The translations under genes and the position numbers were made by a program. A stretch of DNA of 64,000 nt from Clostridium acetobutylicum ATCC 824 (lineage in GTDB: Bacteria > Bacillota > Clostridia > Clostridiales > Clostridiaceae): NCBI RefSeq assembly GCF_000008765.1, contig NC_003030.1, positions 3,568,001 to 3,632,000 on the forward strand. The letters are read 5' to 3'. The notes beneath the pieces are model-generated. The model had not been told where the DNA came from, searched no databases, and saw only the letters and a program-made list of their open reading frames with translations. Below are positions 27,764 through 36,582 of this stretch, one piece after another; the stretch's first letter is position 1, and every line of letters starts with the position of its first letter.

Positions 27764-29458
27764 CTATATTACACTTTTCTTCACAAATTTAATTTTATTA
27801 CGATTAATAATATCCATAACAATTTTATTATTTATTATAACTCTTGGAATCTTAATTTGATTTTTTGATATTCCCTTATTAAACAATGCCTCTTTTATTA
27901 AATCAAAGGTATTTGGCGCTAAAACCTCTACCTTGAGCATACCTAACTTTTTATTGTTTCTAGCTCTATTGTAAGCTAAATTTGATACCCTAAGCTCATC
28001 GTCTAATATATTTTGAAGCTTTTCAGTACTAAATCCATACATATTATTTCTAAATTCAAAGTAGAAAATATACCTACCCGGTGTAATAGAATTATCCGGC
28101 TCTGTTGTATAATCCACCAAGTCTAAATTTAATTTTTTAATTGTATTTTTTATAGCATAAGTTAGATGCTCTTCATTGGTTTTCTCAGCCGCCATATTAA
28201 GTACTTGATTTTTTCTATATAAAAACTCAATTTCTGGACATTTATTATAGAATCCCACTACTTTAACAACATCTCCAATTTTATACCTATAAAGTCCAGC
28301 GTAATTCGTAATAACAACTTCATACCTTCCACCTAGTTTTAGTTCAGACAAAAGAAGAGTATCAAAACTCTCCTCTCCCTTTTCTCCAATAGGAATAAAT
28401 TCATAAAAAACAGCACTTGGTGTAATTACGTACAGCACCTTGCTTGCATATGGATTAATCCCAATCATAGCCTCAGTTGATCCATATGCTGCAGAATATA
28501 TGGGAATTGAATCAATGTAATAATAAACCTTATCATTGTATATGGAAAAATTAGCTCCTGTTACAGAGGCAATATATAATAAGTTAGGCCATATCCTTTT
28601 AGCTATTCCTTTAAATCCTTTTTTGAATTCTTTTTCTAACTCCATAGCTCTTTTATTGTTAGGTTTTAACTTTTTATTTAGAACTTTTCTCAAACCTTCA
28701 TCTATATTTAACTCTTCACTTATACTTCCCTTCTGTATATCCCTAACTAAAGCCTTATTATTTTTCTCAAGAGTTCTAAATAAATCTAATATATTGGAAA
28801 TAAAAACTCCACTTATATAAAGAAGTTCTTCCTCCTCTAACCCAAATAGCAAATGGAGATAAAGTGCAGTTTCCTTGTCCTTTATCTCCATAACCTCTAT
28901 TGGCGAAGTGTACAAATACGGAAGTAAATGTTTTATACCTTTCATTCCACCCGAGGTAGCAGAACATATTGGTATTTTCCCTTTTGTATATGTGGTCATT
29001 ACTATATCTGCTATCATCATACCCCGGGCGTAATTCCAATTTTCCTTAAAATTATCATAACAAAATCTATTAACAAGTAAAGCCATATATTTCGAGGCTC
29101 TTCTTCTACTATTCTTAGTACATGGAACTAACTTTTGTTTCCCTGTAGTCCCGGAGGTATGGCCAAAATATTCAACCTTCTCACTCATTAACACATTTCC
29201 TTCACCATCTGCCATTCTATTTATATACTTCTCATAATCTTTATATTCCGTAATAGGAACACTGTCTTTAAACTGTCTTATAGACTTGATATCTTTAAAT
29301 TTAAACTTAATCCCTATTTCACTTTTATCGTTTGATTTTAATATCTTAAACAAAACCTCTTCGTTTACTTTACCGCAATTTTTAGTTTCTTTTTCAAAGT
29401 TTCTTTTAACTATACCCCCAAGATCTATAGAAATTTTATAGATTACTTTACTCATCAT
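27764..29458 (-). CDS. GH3-family acyl-adenylate (auxin-conjugating enzyme-like) protein
   Basis: A 564-residue member of the GH3 family of the ANL superfamily. It has the ATP-binding loop FGHTSGTTGKQKLVP, the acyl-pocket region with YGSTEAMIGINP, and the C-terminal signature NYAGLYRYKIGDVVKVVGF..CPEIEFLYR then the conserved lysine-helix region with EKTNEEHL. Plant GH3 enzymes activate jasmonate, indole-3-acetate or benzoate and join them to amino acids; bacterial members are little studied. The upstream neighbour on the same strand, 72 bp away, is an ICMT-like methyltransferase, suggesting a two-gene unit that activates and methylates a small carboxylic or lipid molecule. Product unknown. 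Confidence 0.88.
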   Translation of the reverse strand: MMSKVIYKISIDLGGIVKRNFEKETKNCGKVNEEVLFKILKSNDKSEIGIKFKFKDIKSIRQFKDSVPITEYKDYEKYINRMADGEGNVLMSEKVEYFGHTSGTTGKQKLVPCTKNSRRRASKYMALLVNRFCYDNFKENWNYARGMMIADIVMTTYTKGKIPICSATSGGMKGIKHLLPYLYTSPIEVMEIKDKETALYLHLLFGLEEEELLYISGVFISNILDLFRTLEKNNKALVRDIQKGSISEELNIDEGLRKVLNKKLKPNNKRAMELEKEFKKGFKGIAKRIWPNLLYIASVTGANFSIYNDKVYYYIDSIPIYSAAYGSTEAMIGINPYASKVLYVITPSAVFYEFIPIGEKGEESFDTLLLSELKLGGRYEVVITNYAGLYRYKIGDVVKVVGFYNKCPEIEFLYRKNQVLNMAAEKTNEEHLTYAIKNTIKKLNLDLVDYTTEPDNSITPGRYIFYFEFRNNMYGFSTEKLQNILDDELRVSNLAYNRARNNKKLGMLKVEVLAPNTFDLIKEALFNKGISKNQIKIPRVIINNKIVMDIINRNKIKFVKKSVI

Positions 29459-29530
29459 ACCCGTAATGATGCACTTCCTAATTATTTATTCTTAATAATT
29501 ATATGAAACTATTTTCGTGTTATTTCATTA

Positions 29531-30079
29531 TTAGTATATATAAGGTATAATTCTATACTTAACCTTTTCTTTATACTTAATATATTTATTTCCATACCTT
29601 TTTTCTAAATACTCTTCTTCTTTAGAAAACTTTATTCTATAAAAACACAAGGAACACTCACATATTCCCACTCCAATAAAATATGGTGATGCCAAGCTAA
29701 CCGAAATCCCTTCTAATATAAATGCTAAATATATTGGATGTCTTATAACTGAGTATAAGCCTGTAGTAACTAACTCTGCACCATCCCTAGGTATAGATGA
29801 ATCCGCCCAATTTTGCCCTCCTAAGTCTTTAAGTGCTTTACGATGTATGAAAAGTGAAATCAAGTAGAGAATGCCAACACCAATTACGTATGAGTATTTG
29901 TAATTATACCTTATATTGAATTCATAACTTACTCCACAAAATACGCCTATTACTAAAAGTGAAATTAAAATAAGCTTTATGTCTTTACTGCTTGTCCTAG
30001 ACATTTTCTGAGCCTTATGCATTTGCATCCTAATTGATATTAGCAATATAAAATAGATAATCAGCATAACAAAAATCAT
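29531..30079 (-). CDS. Isoprenylcysteine carboxyl methyltransferase-like (ICMT/PEMT) membrane protein
   Basis: A 182-residue membrane methyltransferase with about five hydrophobic helices. The C-terminal core LVTTGLYSVIRHPIYLAF, then EEEYLEKRYGNKYIKYKEKVKYRIIP, is diagnostic of the ICMT/phospholipid methyltransferase fold that uses S-adenosylmethionine. I prefer the ATG at 30079 with GAGGTGAG upstream; a TTG ten codons earlier is possible. It precedes the GH3-family gene in the same direction. Substrates of bacterial members range from polyketide hydroxyls to lipids. Confidence 0.85.
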   Translation of the reverse strand: MIFVMLIIYFILLISIRMQMHKAQKMSRTSSKDIKLILISLLVIGVFCGVSYEFNIRYNYKYSYVIGVGILYLISLFIHRKALKDLGGQNWADSSIPRDGAELVTTGLYSVIRHPIYLAFILEGISVSLASPYFIGVGICECSLCFYRIKFSKEEEYLEKRYGNKYIKYKEKVKYRIIPYIY

Positions 30080-30265
30080 AGCTTTTGTTCTCACCTCTAT
30101 AAATATCAATTCCTTTTTTAATTAAATATGTAATCTTTTCTATATTATAACATATCCAACACTTTTATCATAAACACAGCTCAAGGGTATATATATTTAT
30201 TAGTCGCAATAATTATCAAGTGAAGCTATTTTTGTTTAATTTTTGTTATTTATCTCTATGTTTTA

Positions 30266-30311
30266 TTGACAAATAGTATAAATTAAATATATAATTAGTT
30301 AGAAATCTAAC
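30266..30311 (+). promoter_or_regulatory. Promoter and MarR operator before regulator gene
   Basis: TTGACA (30266-30271), 18-bp spacer, TATAAT (30290-30295), followed at once by the perfect palindrome GTTAGA-AA-TCTAAC (30298-30311), where a bound repressor would block initiation. Confidence 0.8.
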
Positions 30312-30331
30312 AAAACTATAGGAGTATAACA

Positions 30332-30763
30332 ATGGAGGACAATATACGTATTGGTAAAATCATACTTAACCTTTCCAATAAAATTAGCAGACAGTTAAAT
30401 AAAGAGGCTTCGGCTTTTGGGCTTACAGGTGTTCAGGCTAAGCTTATTGGTTTTATTCATCATAGATCATCTACACAAGACATATTTCAAAAGGATATTG
30501 AAGAAGAGTTTGATATTAGGCGTTCTTCAGTTACAAGTGCACTTCAACTTATGGAGAAAAAAGGATATATCAAAAGAGTTAGTGTCTCGGATGATGCACG
30601 TCTAAAAAAAATAGTTCTTACTGAAAAAGGCTTGGAACTAGATAAGAAGGTGTATGACGCTATTATCAAATTAGAAAACTCCTTAATAAATGAATTTGAT
30701 AATGATGAGCTTCACGTATTAATTGATTCACTCGATAGAATTTCAAAAAAAATTGTTGATTAG
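30332..30763 (+). CDS. MarR-family repressor of the ABC exporter
   Basis: A 143-residue MarR regulator with HTH (about 48-90; RRSSVTSALQLMEKKGYIKR) and a short wing SDDARLKKIVLTEKG. It directly precedes the two ABC exporter genes. The same operator sequence occurs before this gene and again before the first ABC gene, which strongly suggests autorepression and control of the pump. An inducing drug or metabolite is expected but unknown. Confidence 0.95.
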   Translation: MEDNIRIGKIILNLSNKISRQLNKEASAFGLTGVQAKLIGFIHHRSSTQDIFQKDIEEEFDIRRSSVTSALQLMEKKGYIKRVSVSDDARLKKIVLTEKGLELDKKVYDAIIKLENSLINEFDNDELHVLIDSLDRISKKIVD

Positions 30764-30787
30764 TCGCAATTTTTTTTTGCACTATTA

Positions 30788-30801
30788 GTTAGAAACCTAA
30801 C
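30788..30801 (+). promoter_or_regulatory. Second MarR operator copy before ABC exporter
   Basis: TTAGTTAGAAACCTAACAAAA repeats the sequence of the first operator with one changed base. Core GTTAG-AAAC-CTAAC ends 2 bases before the AGGAGG of the first ABC gene. Confidence 0.75.
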
Positions 30802-30816
30802 AAAAGGAGGATATTT

Positions 30817-32550
30817 ATGATAAAGAAATTAGTAAGCTACATAAAAGAGTTTAAAAAAGCCACTATTGTTACACCAATATTTGTTATAGGTGAAGTAGCT
30901 ATGGAAGTTATTATTCCACTATTGATGTCTAAAATAATTGACAATGGCGTAGGAAAAGGAAATATACAATATGTATGTATCGTTGGAGCTATTATGATAA
31001 TAGCAGCTTTTGCATCTTTATCCTTCGGCGCCCTAGCTGGTAAATATGCAGCTAAGGCCTCTGCCGGATTTGCTAGAAACTTGAGAAAGGGTATGTATTA
31101 CAACATACAGGACTTTTCTTTCTCGAATATAGACAAGTATTCTACAGCTGGTTTGATAACCAGATTAACCACCGATGTTACAAATGTTCAAAACGCATTT
31201 CAAATGATAATAAGAATGTTTGCAAGAGCCCCTATTATGCTAATTTCGGCCATGGCTATGTGTTTTTATATAAATTCTAAGCTGTCCCTAGTATTTTTAG
31301 GTGCAATTATTTTTCTTGGCATATTCTTGTACTTCATAATGACCACAGTTCACCCATATTTCAAAAGAGTTTTTAAAAAGTATGATGAATTAAATGCCAG
31401 TGTACAAGAAAACCTAACTGCAATTCGTGCCGTAAAAGCTTATGTTAGGGAAGAACATGAAGTTGATAAGTTTCATTCAGCTTCTGATATCTTGTATAAA
31501 TACTTTGTAAAAGCAGAGAAGATTATTATACTAAATGCTCCACTAATGCAGTTTACAGTATATACTTGTATTTTGCTTTTATCCTGGCTTGGAGCAAAAA
31601 TGATTGTCACAAAATCCATGACAACTGGCCAATTAATGAGTTTATTCACATATACAACTAACATAATGATAAGTTTAATGGTTATTTCTATGGTATTTGT
31701 AATGGTAATTATGGCAAAATCCTCTGCTGAAAGAATTGTAGAGGTTTTAGATGAAAAGAGTACTTTATCTAATGGTGAAGATCCTATATACGAGGTAAAG
31801 GATGGATCAATATGCTTTAATAACGTTGATTTCGGATACTCTAAAGATAATATGCTTTTAAGGAATGTAGATATAAAAATTAATTCTGGTGAAACTATAG
31901 GTATCATAGGAGGAACCGGAAGCGCAAAATCCACTTTCGTTCAACTTATTCCAAGATTATATGATGTAACAAACGGTTCTATTAAAGTTGGTGGACTAGA
32001 TGTTAGAAAGTACGATATAGAAACCCTCAGAAATGAAGTTTCCATGGTGCTTCAAAAAAATGTGTTATTTTCAGGTAGCATAAAAGAAAACCTAAGATGG
32101 GGAAATAAAAACGCTTCTGATGAAGAACTTGTTGAGGCATGTAGGCAAGCTCAAGCAGAGGAATTCATAGAAACTCTCCCTAATAAATACGACACCTTCA
32201 TTGAAGAAGGCGGAAACAATGTCTCCGGTGGTCAAAAACAAAGACTTTGTATTGCGAGAGCCTTACTAAAAAAACCCAAGATACTTATTTTGGATGATTC
32301 TACAAGTGCTGTAGATACAAAAACTGATGCCTTAATTAGAAAGGCTTTTAAGCAGACTATACCTGATACCACAAAACTTATAATTGCACAACGTATATCT
32401 TCCGTTGAAGATGCTGATAGAATTATTGTTTTAAATGATGGTAAAATAGACGCTTTTGATACTCATGAAAATTTGATAAAAACAAATAACATCTATAGAG
32501 AAGTCTACGAATCTCAGATGAAGGGATATGATAGTGATGAAGAAAAATAA
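30817..32550 (+). CDS. ABC exporter half-transporter, degenerate ATPase site subunit
   Basis: A 577-residue half-transporter: six membrane helices (about 15-300) then a nucleotide-binding domain. Signature VSGGQKQRL is canonical, but Walker B ends LILDDSTS (Asp for the catalytic Glu) and the H-loop reads LIIAQRIS (Gln for His), marking the non-catalytic partner of a heterodimer as in LmrCD, BmrCD or TM287/288. Walker A is also odd, GGTGSAKST, with Ala370 in place of the invariant Gly before the Lys. It forms a pair with the next gene. AGGAGG precedes the start. Likely a multidrug or lipid-like exporter under MarR control. Confidence 0.94.
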   Translation: MIKKLVSYIKEFKKATIVTPIFVIGEVAMEVIIPLLMSKIIDNGVGKGNIQYVCIVGAIMIIAAFASLSFGALAGKYAAKASAGFARNLRKGMYYNIQDFSFSNIDKYSTAGLITRLTTDVTNVQNAFQMIIRMFARAPIMLISAMAMCFYINSKLSLVFLGAIIFLGIFLYFIMTTVHPYFKRVFKKYDELNASVQENLTAIRAVKAYVREEHEVDKFHSASDILYKYFVKAEKIIILNAPLMQFTVYTCILLLSWLGAKMIVTKSMTTGQLMSLFTYTTNIMISLMVISMVFVMVIMAKSSAERIVEVLDEKSTLSNGEDPIYEVKDGSICFNNVDFGYSKDNMLLRNVDIKINSGETIGIIGGTGSAKSTFVQLIPRLYDVTNGSIKVGGLDVRKYDIETLRNEVSMVLQKNVLFSGSIKENLRWGNKNASDEELVEACRQAQAEEFIETLPNKYDTFIEEGGNNVSGGQKQRLCIARALLKKPKILILDDSTSAVDTKTDALIRKAFKQTIPDTTKLIIAQRISSVEDADRIIVLNDGKIDAFDTHENLIKTNNIYREVYESQMKGYDSDEEK

Positions 32551-34417
32551 TGCTCCAAAAGGATCACCACTAAAAACACTAAAAAGATTATTACTATACG
32601 TATTTACACAATATAAGTTATTATTTTTTGTAGTAATTTTCACTATCTTTATAAGTGCCATTTCTAACGTAGTTGGTACATTGTTTATAAGGAATTTAAT
32701 TGATGACTATATAACTCCGCTTTTAAAGGCACCAGTAAAAGATTTTGGTCCTCTTCTAAAGATTGTGCTTACAATGGGATTAATCTACTACGTAGGTGTT
32801 TTGTCAACATATATATATAGCCGCTTAATGGTTTCAATAACTCAAGGCTCCCTTAAAAGATTACGAGATGAGATTTTTAAGCACATGGAGTCCTTGCCAA
32901 TAAGTTTTTTTGATACACATGCTCACGGAGATATAATGAGCATATACACAAATGATACCGATTCACTTAGACAAATGATTGAACAAGGTATACCACAACT
33001 TCTTTCAGGCGCCGTAACTATTATTGGTACATTAATTTCTATGATATATTTAAGCATTCCCCTTACAATTCTTCAGGTGATAATTATACTTGTAATACTT
33101 TATGTAACTAAGGTCATCGGCTCTAAAAGCGGAAAATACTTCAAGCTTCAGCAAAAGGATTTAGGTGTTGTAAACGGATATATTCAAGAGATGATGGAGG
33201 GGCAAAAGGTAGTAAAGGTATTTTGTCATGAGGAGGAAGCAAAACTTAAATTTGATGAACTAAATGACAAACTTTATGATAGCGCTAATAATGCAAATAA
33301 ATTTGCAAATATACTTATGCCTATTATGGCTAACATAGGTTATATAAATTATGTACTAGTTGCCATCTTTGGTTCTGTACTAGCCATAGGAAACTTTTGG
33401 GGCTTTACCCTTGGTGCTATCGCATCTTTCTTACAACTTACTAGAATATTTAGTCAAACAACCAATCAGTTATCTCAGCAATTTAACTTTATAGTGATGG
33501 CATTAGCTGGAGCTGAGCGTATCTTTAAGCTTATAGATGAGCCAGCAGAAACAGATGAAGGCTATGTTACCTTGGTTAATGCAAAAGAAAATGAAAATGG
33601 ACAATTATCTGAAACTAATGAGCATACGGGTACCTGGGCATGGAAACACCCTCACAGTGATGGGTCAACGACATTTACAAAGCTTCTTGGCGATGTAGTC
33701 TTTGAAAATGTTGATTTCGGATATAATTCTGAAAAAGTAATACTACACAGCATAAATCTTTATGCAAAACCAGGAGAAAAAGTAGCTTTTGTAGGTGCTA
33801 CTGGAGCCGGAAAAACTACCATAACTAATTTGATTAACCGTTTCTATGACATTAATGCCGGTAAGATACGATATGATGGTATTAATATAGAAAAAATTAA
33901 AAAAGACGATTTAAGAAGATCACTTGGAGTAGTGCTTCAAGATCCTCATTTATTTACAGGAACAGTTGCTGATAATATTAGATATGGTAAGTTAGACGCA
34001 ACAGATGAAGAGGTAATTGCTGCCGCTAAGCTTGCAAACGCTGATCAGTTTATAAATCATCTGCCAAATGGATACGATACAATTCTTACAGGTGATGGTG
34101 CTAATATCTCACAAGGCCAAAAACAACTTCTTACAATAGCAAGAGCTGCCATTGCTGATCCTCCTGTTTTAATTTTGGATGAAGCTACTTCAAGTATCGA
34201 TACTAGAACAGAAGCCATTGTTCAAGATGGAATGGATAAGCTTATGCATGGAAGGACTGTTTTCGTAATTGCACATAGGCTTTCAACTGTAAAAAACTCA
34301 GATGTAATAATGGTTCTTGAACAAGGACGAATAATTGAAAGAGGAAGTCATGATGACTTAATAATGCAAAAAGGAAAGTACTATCAACTTTATACCGGAG
34401 CTTTTGAACTATCATAG
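32537..34417 (+). CDS. ABC exporter half-transporter, catalytic subunit
   Basis: A 626-residue half-transporter with six membrane helices and an NBD with consensus Walker A GATGAGKTT, catalytic Glu in LILDEATSS and H-loop FVIAHRLS. The signature is degenerate (ISQGQKQLL for LSGGQ). Combined with the partner, one composite ATP site is fully consensus and one is crippled, the standard heterodimeric exporter plan. A charged insert with WAWKHPHSDG sits between the membrane and ATPase domains, as in close relatives. Its start overlaps the end of the first subunit by 14 bases; I use the ATG at 32537 because AAGGG lies 11 bases before it. Confidence 0.94.
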   Translation: MKKNNAPKGSPLKTLKRLLLYVFTQYKLLFFVVIFTIFISAISNVVGTLFIRNLIDDYITPLLKAPVKDFGPLLKIVLTMGLIYYVGVLSTYIYSRLMVSITQGSLKRLRDEIFKHMESLPISFFDTHAHGDIMSIYTNDTDSLRQMIEQGIPQLLSGAVTIIGTLISMIYLSIPLTILQVIIILVILYVTKVIGSKSGKYFKLQQKDLGVVNGYIQEMMEGQKVVKVFCHEEEAKLKFDELNDKLYDSANNANKFANILMPIMANIGYINYVLVAIFGSVLAIGNFWGFTLGAIASFLQLTRIFSQTTNQLSQQFNFIVMALAGAERIFKLIDEPAETDEGYVTLVNAKENENGQLSETNEHTGTWAWKHPHSDGSTTFTKLLGDVVFENVDFGYNSEKVILHSINLYAKPGEKVAFVGATGAGKTTITNLINRFYDINAGKIRYDGINIEKIKKDDLRRSLGVVLQDPHLFTGTVADNIRYGKLDATDEEVIAAAKLANADQFINHLPNGYDTILTGDGANISQGQKQLLTIARAAIADPPVLILDEATSSIDTRTEAIVQDGMDKLMHGRTVFVIAHRLSTVKNSDVIMVLEQGRIIERGSHDDLIMQKGKYYQLYTGAFELS

Positions 34418-34456
34418 CAAAAATAGGAGTGATTCACTCCTATTTTTGCTTTTTAT
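34416..34456 (+). terminator. Strong terminator after ABC exporter operon
   Basis: AGCAAAAATAGGAGTG, 3-base loop, CACTCCTATTTTTGCT, then TTTTTATT; it begins inside the stop codon. Confidence 0.92.
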
Positions 34457-34532
34457 TATAAAATACTATGAACCTAAGAACCTATATGAGCATATATTGT
34501 TTATATTGAAACACTTGTGCAGGAGCAAATCA

Positions 34533-35711
34533 ATGATATTAAATCCACAAAAACTTTCTGTAGATTTTGGAAATGGCATAACAGCTACTGAACCTATTAT
34601 TCCTAGACGCTACACTCTTACTCACTCAGATATAACTGCAAAACTCTTTCTTAATATTGGATTAACTTATGCCTATAATAAAATGACCACTATGAGAGAT
34701 GAGGTACTTGGAGAATGGGTAAAAAAATCTCAAGATTACTCTTATCAAGTATTCTTACATGTAGACGGAAGACTTGGTCCTAAGACAACAGCCATAAGAA
34801 ATAAAATCTTTAGACGTGAGCTACCTCTTGCTTTAGAAGCTATAAGATACGGAGATAAAAGATTCTTTAACGCCCATCCATACTTAGACAATGCACCAAT
34901 AACAGTTTTTTTCATATCAACTAATCCAAACTTCAATAAAATAGAGAACTGGGGTACTTTTTCAGATTATAATATAGAATCTTATTACAGGAATTATAAA
35001 AACGTTTATCTACTTGATAGAAAGGTAGGAGATGTAACTGGAGATGATATTCCTGATACAGTATCCTTATATGGAGAAAAAGAAGCTCCCTCTGAAATTT
35101 TTGCCGACGACATAACTGTTATTATTACAGATGGTAGCACAGGCAATACTACAACTATTACACCAGAATTTAACTCAGGATATAATCCTACAATATTTCT
35201 CGGTGATTTTACTAAAAACAGAGTTTACGATATAAAAATAAGCATTGATTCTGGTGGAAGTGGAGGCTACGGTTTCTTTTATATTTATTCCTTTATGGAA
35301 AATACTTTTCGAGAAATCTTTAACTTTGACGCATACAATAAAGAATATAAATACAAAGTAGACTATGATGATCTTTACAAAGTTAATGTAGGTGCTATTA
35401 CACTAAATAAGCTTTTCATATTAGATATAAGCTACAAGGGATATGATGTTCTATCTCAATACTATTATGAAAACGGTAAATTAATAAAACCTGTGGATGG
35501 TGATGTTCTTGCCCTAGGAGCATTAGTTCCTATTGTAAGCAATGAGCTTCTAGATTTTTATAACTTACTTGCATTCCAGCGCATAATAGGTACCTACAAT
35601 GCTGATACCTTGGGATATGTACAAAATCTTTTATCCTGGGATGGAAAAAACTTCACTCCTTCTAGTACTTTCGTAAATATATCTGGTTCAAGCTTAATTT
35701 CCCCATATTAA
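34533..35711 (+). CDS. Staygreen (Mg-dechelatase family) domain fused to a VCBS-like domain
   Basis: A 392-residue protein. Residues 1-130 match the staygreen/SGR family: LNPQKLSV.F, PRRYTLTHSD (His31, Asp33), MRDEVLGEW (Asp56), FLHVDGRLG, and IFRRELPLALEAIRYGD then FF.AHP.LD.APITVFF. In plants and some bacteria SGR proteins pull Mg from chlorophyll a, and the His/Asp positions kept here are those reported as essential. Residues about 150-392 form a second module with VGDVTGDDIPDTVSLYG and FLGDFTKNRVYDIKISIDSGGSGGYGFFYIYSF, like the VCBS/FG-GAP-type proteins seen in spore formers. No signal peptide. I start at ATG 34533 behind AGGAG, not at a longer frame. Substrate in a non-photosynthetic anaerobe is unknown. 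Confidence 0.82.
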   Translation: MILNPQKLSVDFGNGITATEPIIPRRYTLTHSDITAKLFLNIGLTYAYNKMTTMRDEVLGEWVKKSQDYSYQVFLHVDGRLGPKTTAIRNKIFRRELPLALEAIRYGDKRFFNAHPYLDNAPITVFFISTNPNFNKIENWGTFSDYNIESYYRNYKNVYLLDRKVGDVTGDDIPDTVSLYGEKEAPSEIFADDITVIITDGSTGNTTTITPEFNSGYNPTIFLGDFTKNRVYDIKISIDSGGSGGYGFFYIYSFMENTFREIFNFDAYNKEYKYKVDYDDLYKVNVGAITLNKLFILDISYKGYDVLSQYYYENGKLIKPVDGDVLALGALVPIVSNELLDFYNLLAFQRIIGTYNADTLGYVQNLLSWDGKNFTPSSTFVNISGSSLISPY

Positions 35712-35722
35712 AAATATAAATT

Positions 35723-35760
35723 TAATGCCCTCTATATACACAATACTGTGAGGGCATTTA
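35723..35760. terminator. Bidirectional terminator
   Basis: AATGCCCTC, 17-base loop, GAGGGCATT between the staygreen fusion and the small minus-strand gene. Confidence 0.75.
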
Positions 35761-35770
35761 ACTTGTTATT

Positions 35771-35920
35771 TTACTTATCTTTCTTCATTACCATAAAATA
35801 ATAATCTGTTCCATACTCTCTATTAAATCTTCTTTCAAGTTCTCTTAATGTTTGTTCCTGTTCATCTGCTAACTCTGCATATTCAAGCTCACTTAACTTA
35901 TTCAAATATTCATTCTTCAT
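35771..35920 (-). CDS. 49-residue acidic/helical small protein
   Basis: A small frame with a good ribosome binding site (GAGGTGGTG ahead of the ATG at 35920), starting MKNEYLNKLSELEYAELA and ending YYFMVMKKDK. It is charged and predicted almost all helix, with a possible short coiled coil (QEQTLRELERRF). The codon pattern looks coding. It ends next to a terminator. I do not recognise its function; small proteins like it are common beside clostridial genes. Confidence 0.68.
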   Translation of the reverse strand: MKNEYLNKLSELEYAELADEQEQTLRELERRFNREYGTDYYFMVMKKDK

Positions 35921-36014
35921 TTAATCACCACCTCTTCTTATATTTTTTATCTGAAAACATCACATATAATTATTATTTCTTTATCTAAAATAGATATTCT
36001 ATATTTTAGATAAT

Positions 36015-36052
36015 AAAAAACACTGCGCACAATGTATGTGAACAGTGTTTTA
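36015..36052 (-). terminator. Terminator after flavodoxin gene
   Basis: Minus strand AAAACACTG, 17-base loop, CAGTGTTTTTTATTAT. Confidence 0.85.
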
Positions 36053-36061
36053 ATTAACAAT

Positions 36062-36547
36062 TTATTTTTCTAAATACTTTGTTATCCAATCCTTAATTTC
36101 CTTTGTTACCTTTTCTCTTTCGTTTTCCGTTGGATCCTTAAATTCAATCTCTCCAATAAAAGTATTTCCTTTTAAAGCTTCCTCTAATTTTTCAAAACAT
36201 TTTTTTGCACCACCACCACCATGACAAGCAAAAAATGCAATCCTCTTATTTTTCATTTGTACACTTGATATAAAGGTGTTTATTGGTGGTGCATAAGTCC
36301 CTGCCCAAACTGGAGTTCCAATTATTATGGTATCATACTCATCCATACTTGGAATCTTATTTTGCAAGTTTGGCTTTTCCTTAAATATGGCACTTTTACC
36401 TCCCCAAAAATATTTTTTAAAACCAGTCTTAGGAATTTCTTTTTCAGGTTTTAACTCTAATAAATCAGAACCTAGATTATTTCCTATAATATCAGCAATG
36501 AACTTTGTATGACCTTCTAGTGAATAAAATACTATTAAACTTTTCAT
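36062..36547 (-). CDS. Flavodoxin-family protein
   Basis: A 161-residue flavodoxin-like protein: FMN phosphate loop YSLEGHTKFIA near the N-terminus, GTPVWAGTYAPPINTF in the middle and CHGGGGAKKCFEKL after it. The loop is of the type found in NAD(P)H-dependent quinone or menaquinone reductase-like proteins rather than electron-shuttle flavodoxins. Last gene of an operon with a methyltransferase and a MarR regulator. Likely role: redox handling of quinones or electrophiles. Confidence 0.9.
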   Translation of the reverse strand: MKSLIVFYSLEGHTKFIADIIGNNLGSDLLELKPEKEIPKTGFKKYFWGGKSAIFKEKPNLQNKIPSMDEYDTIIIGTPVWAGTYAPPINTFISSVQMKNKRIAFFACHGGGGAKKCFEKLEEALKGNTFIGEIEFKDPTENEREKVTKEIKDWITKYLEK

Positions 36548-36582
36548 TTTCTTACTCCTTATTTAACTTACTAAAATATATA

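Noticed and set aside
34404-34532. Extension of the staygreen fusion upstream
   Set aside because: The first 43 codons run across the preceding terminator hairpin and have no binding site; the staygreen family begins at MILNPQKL.
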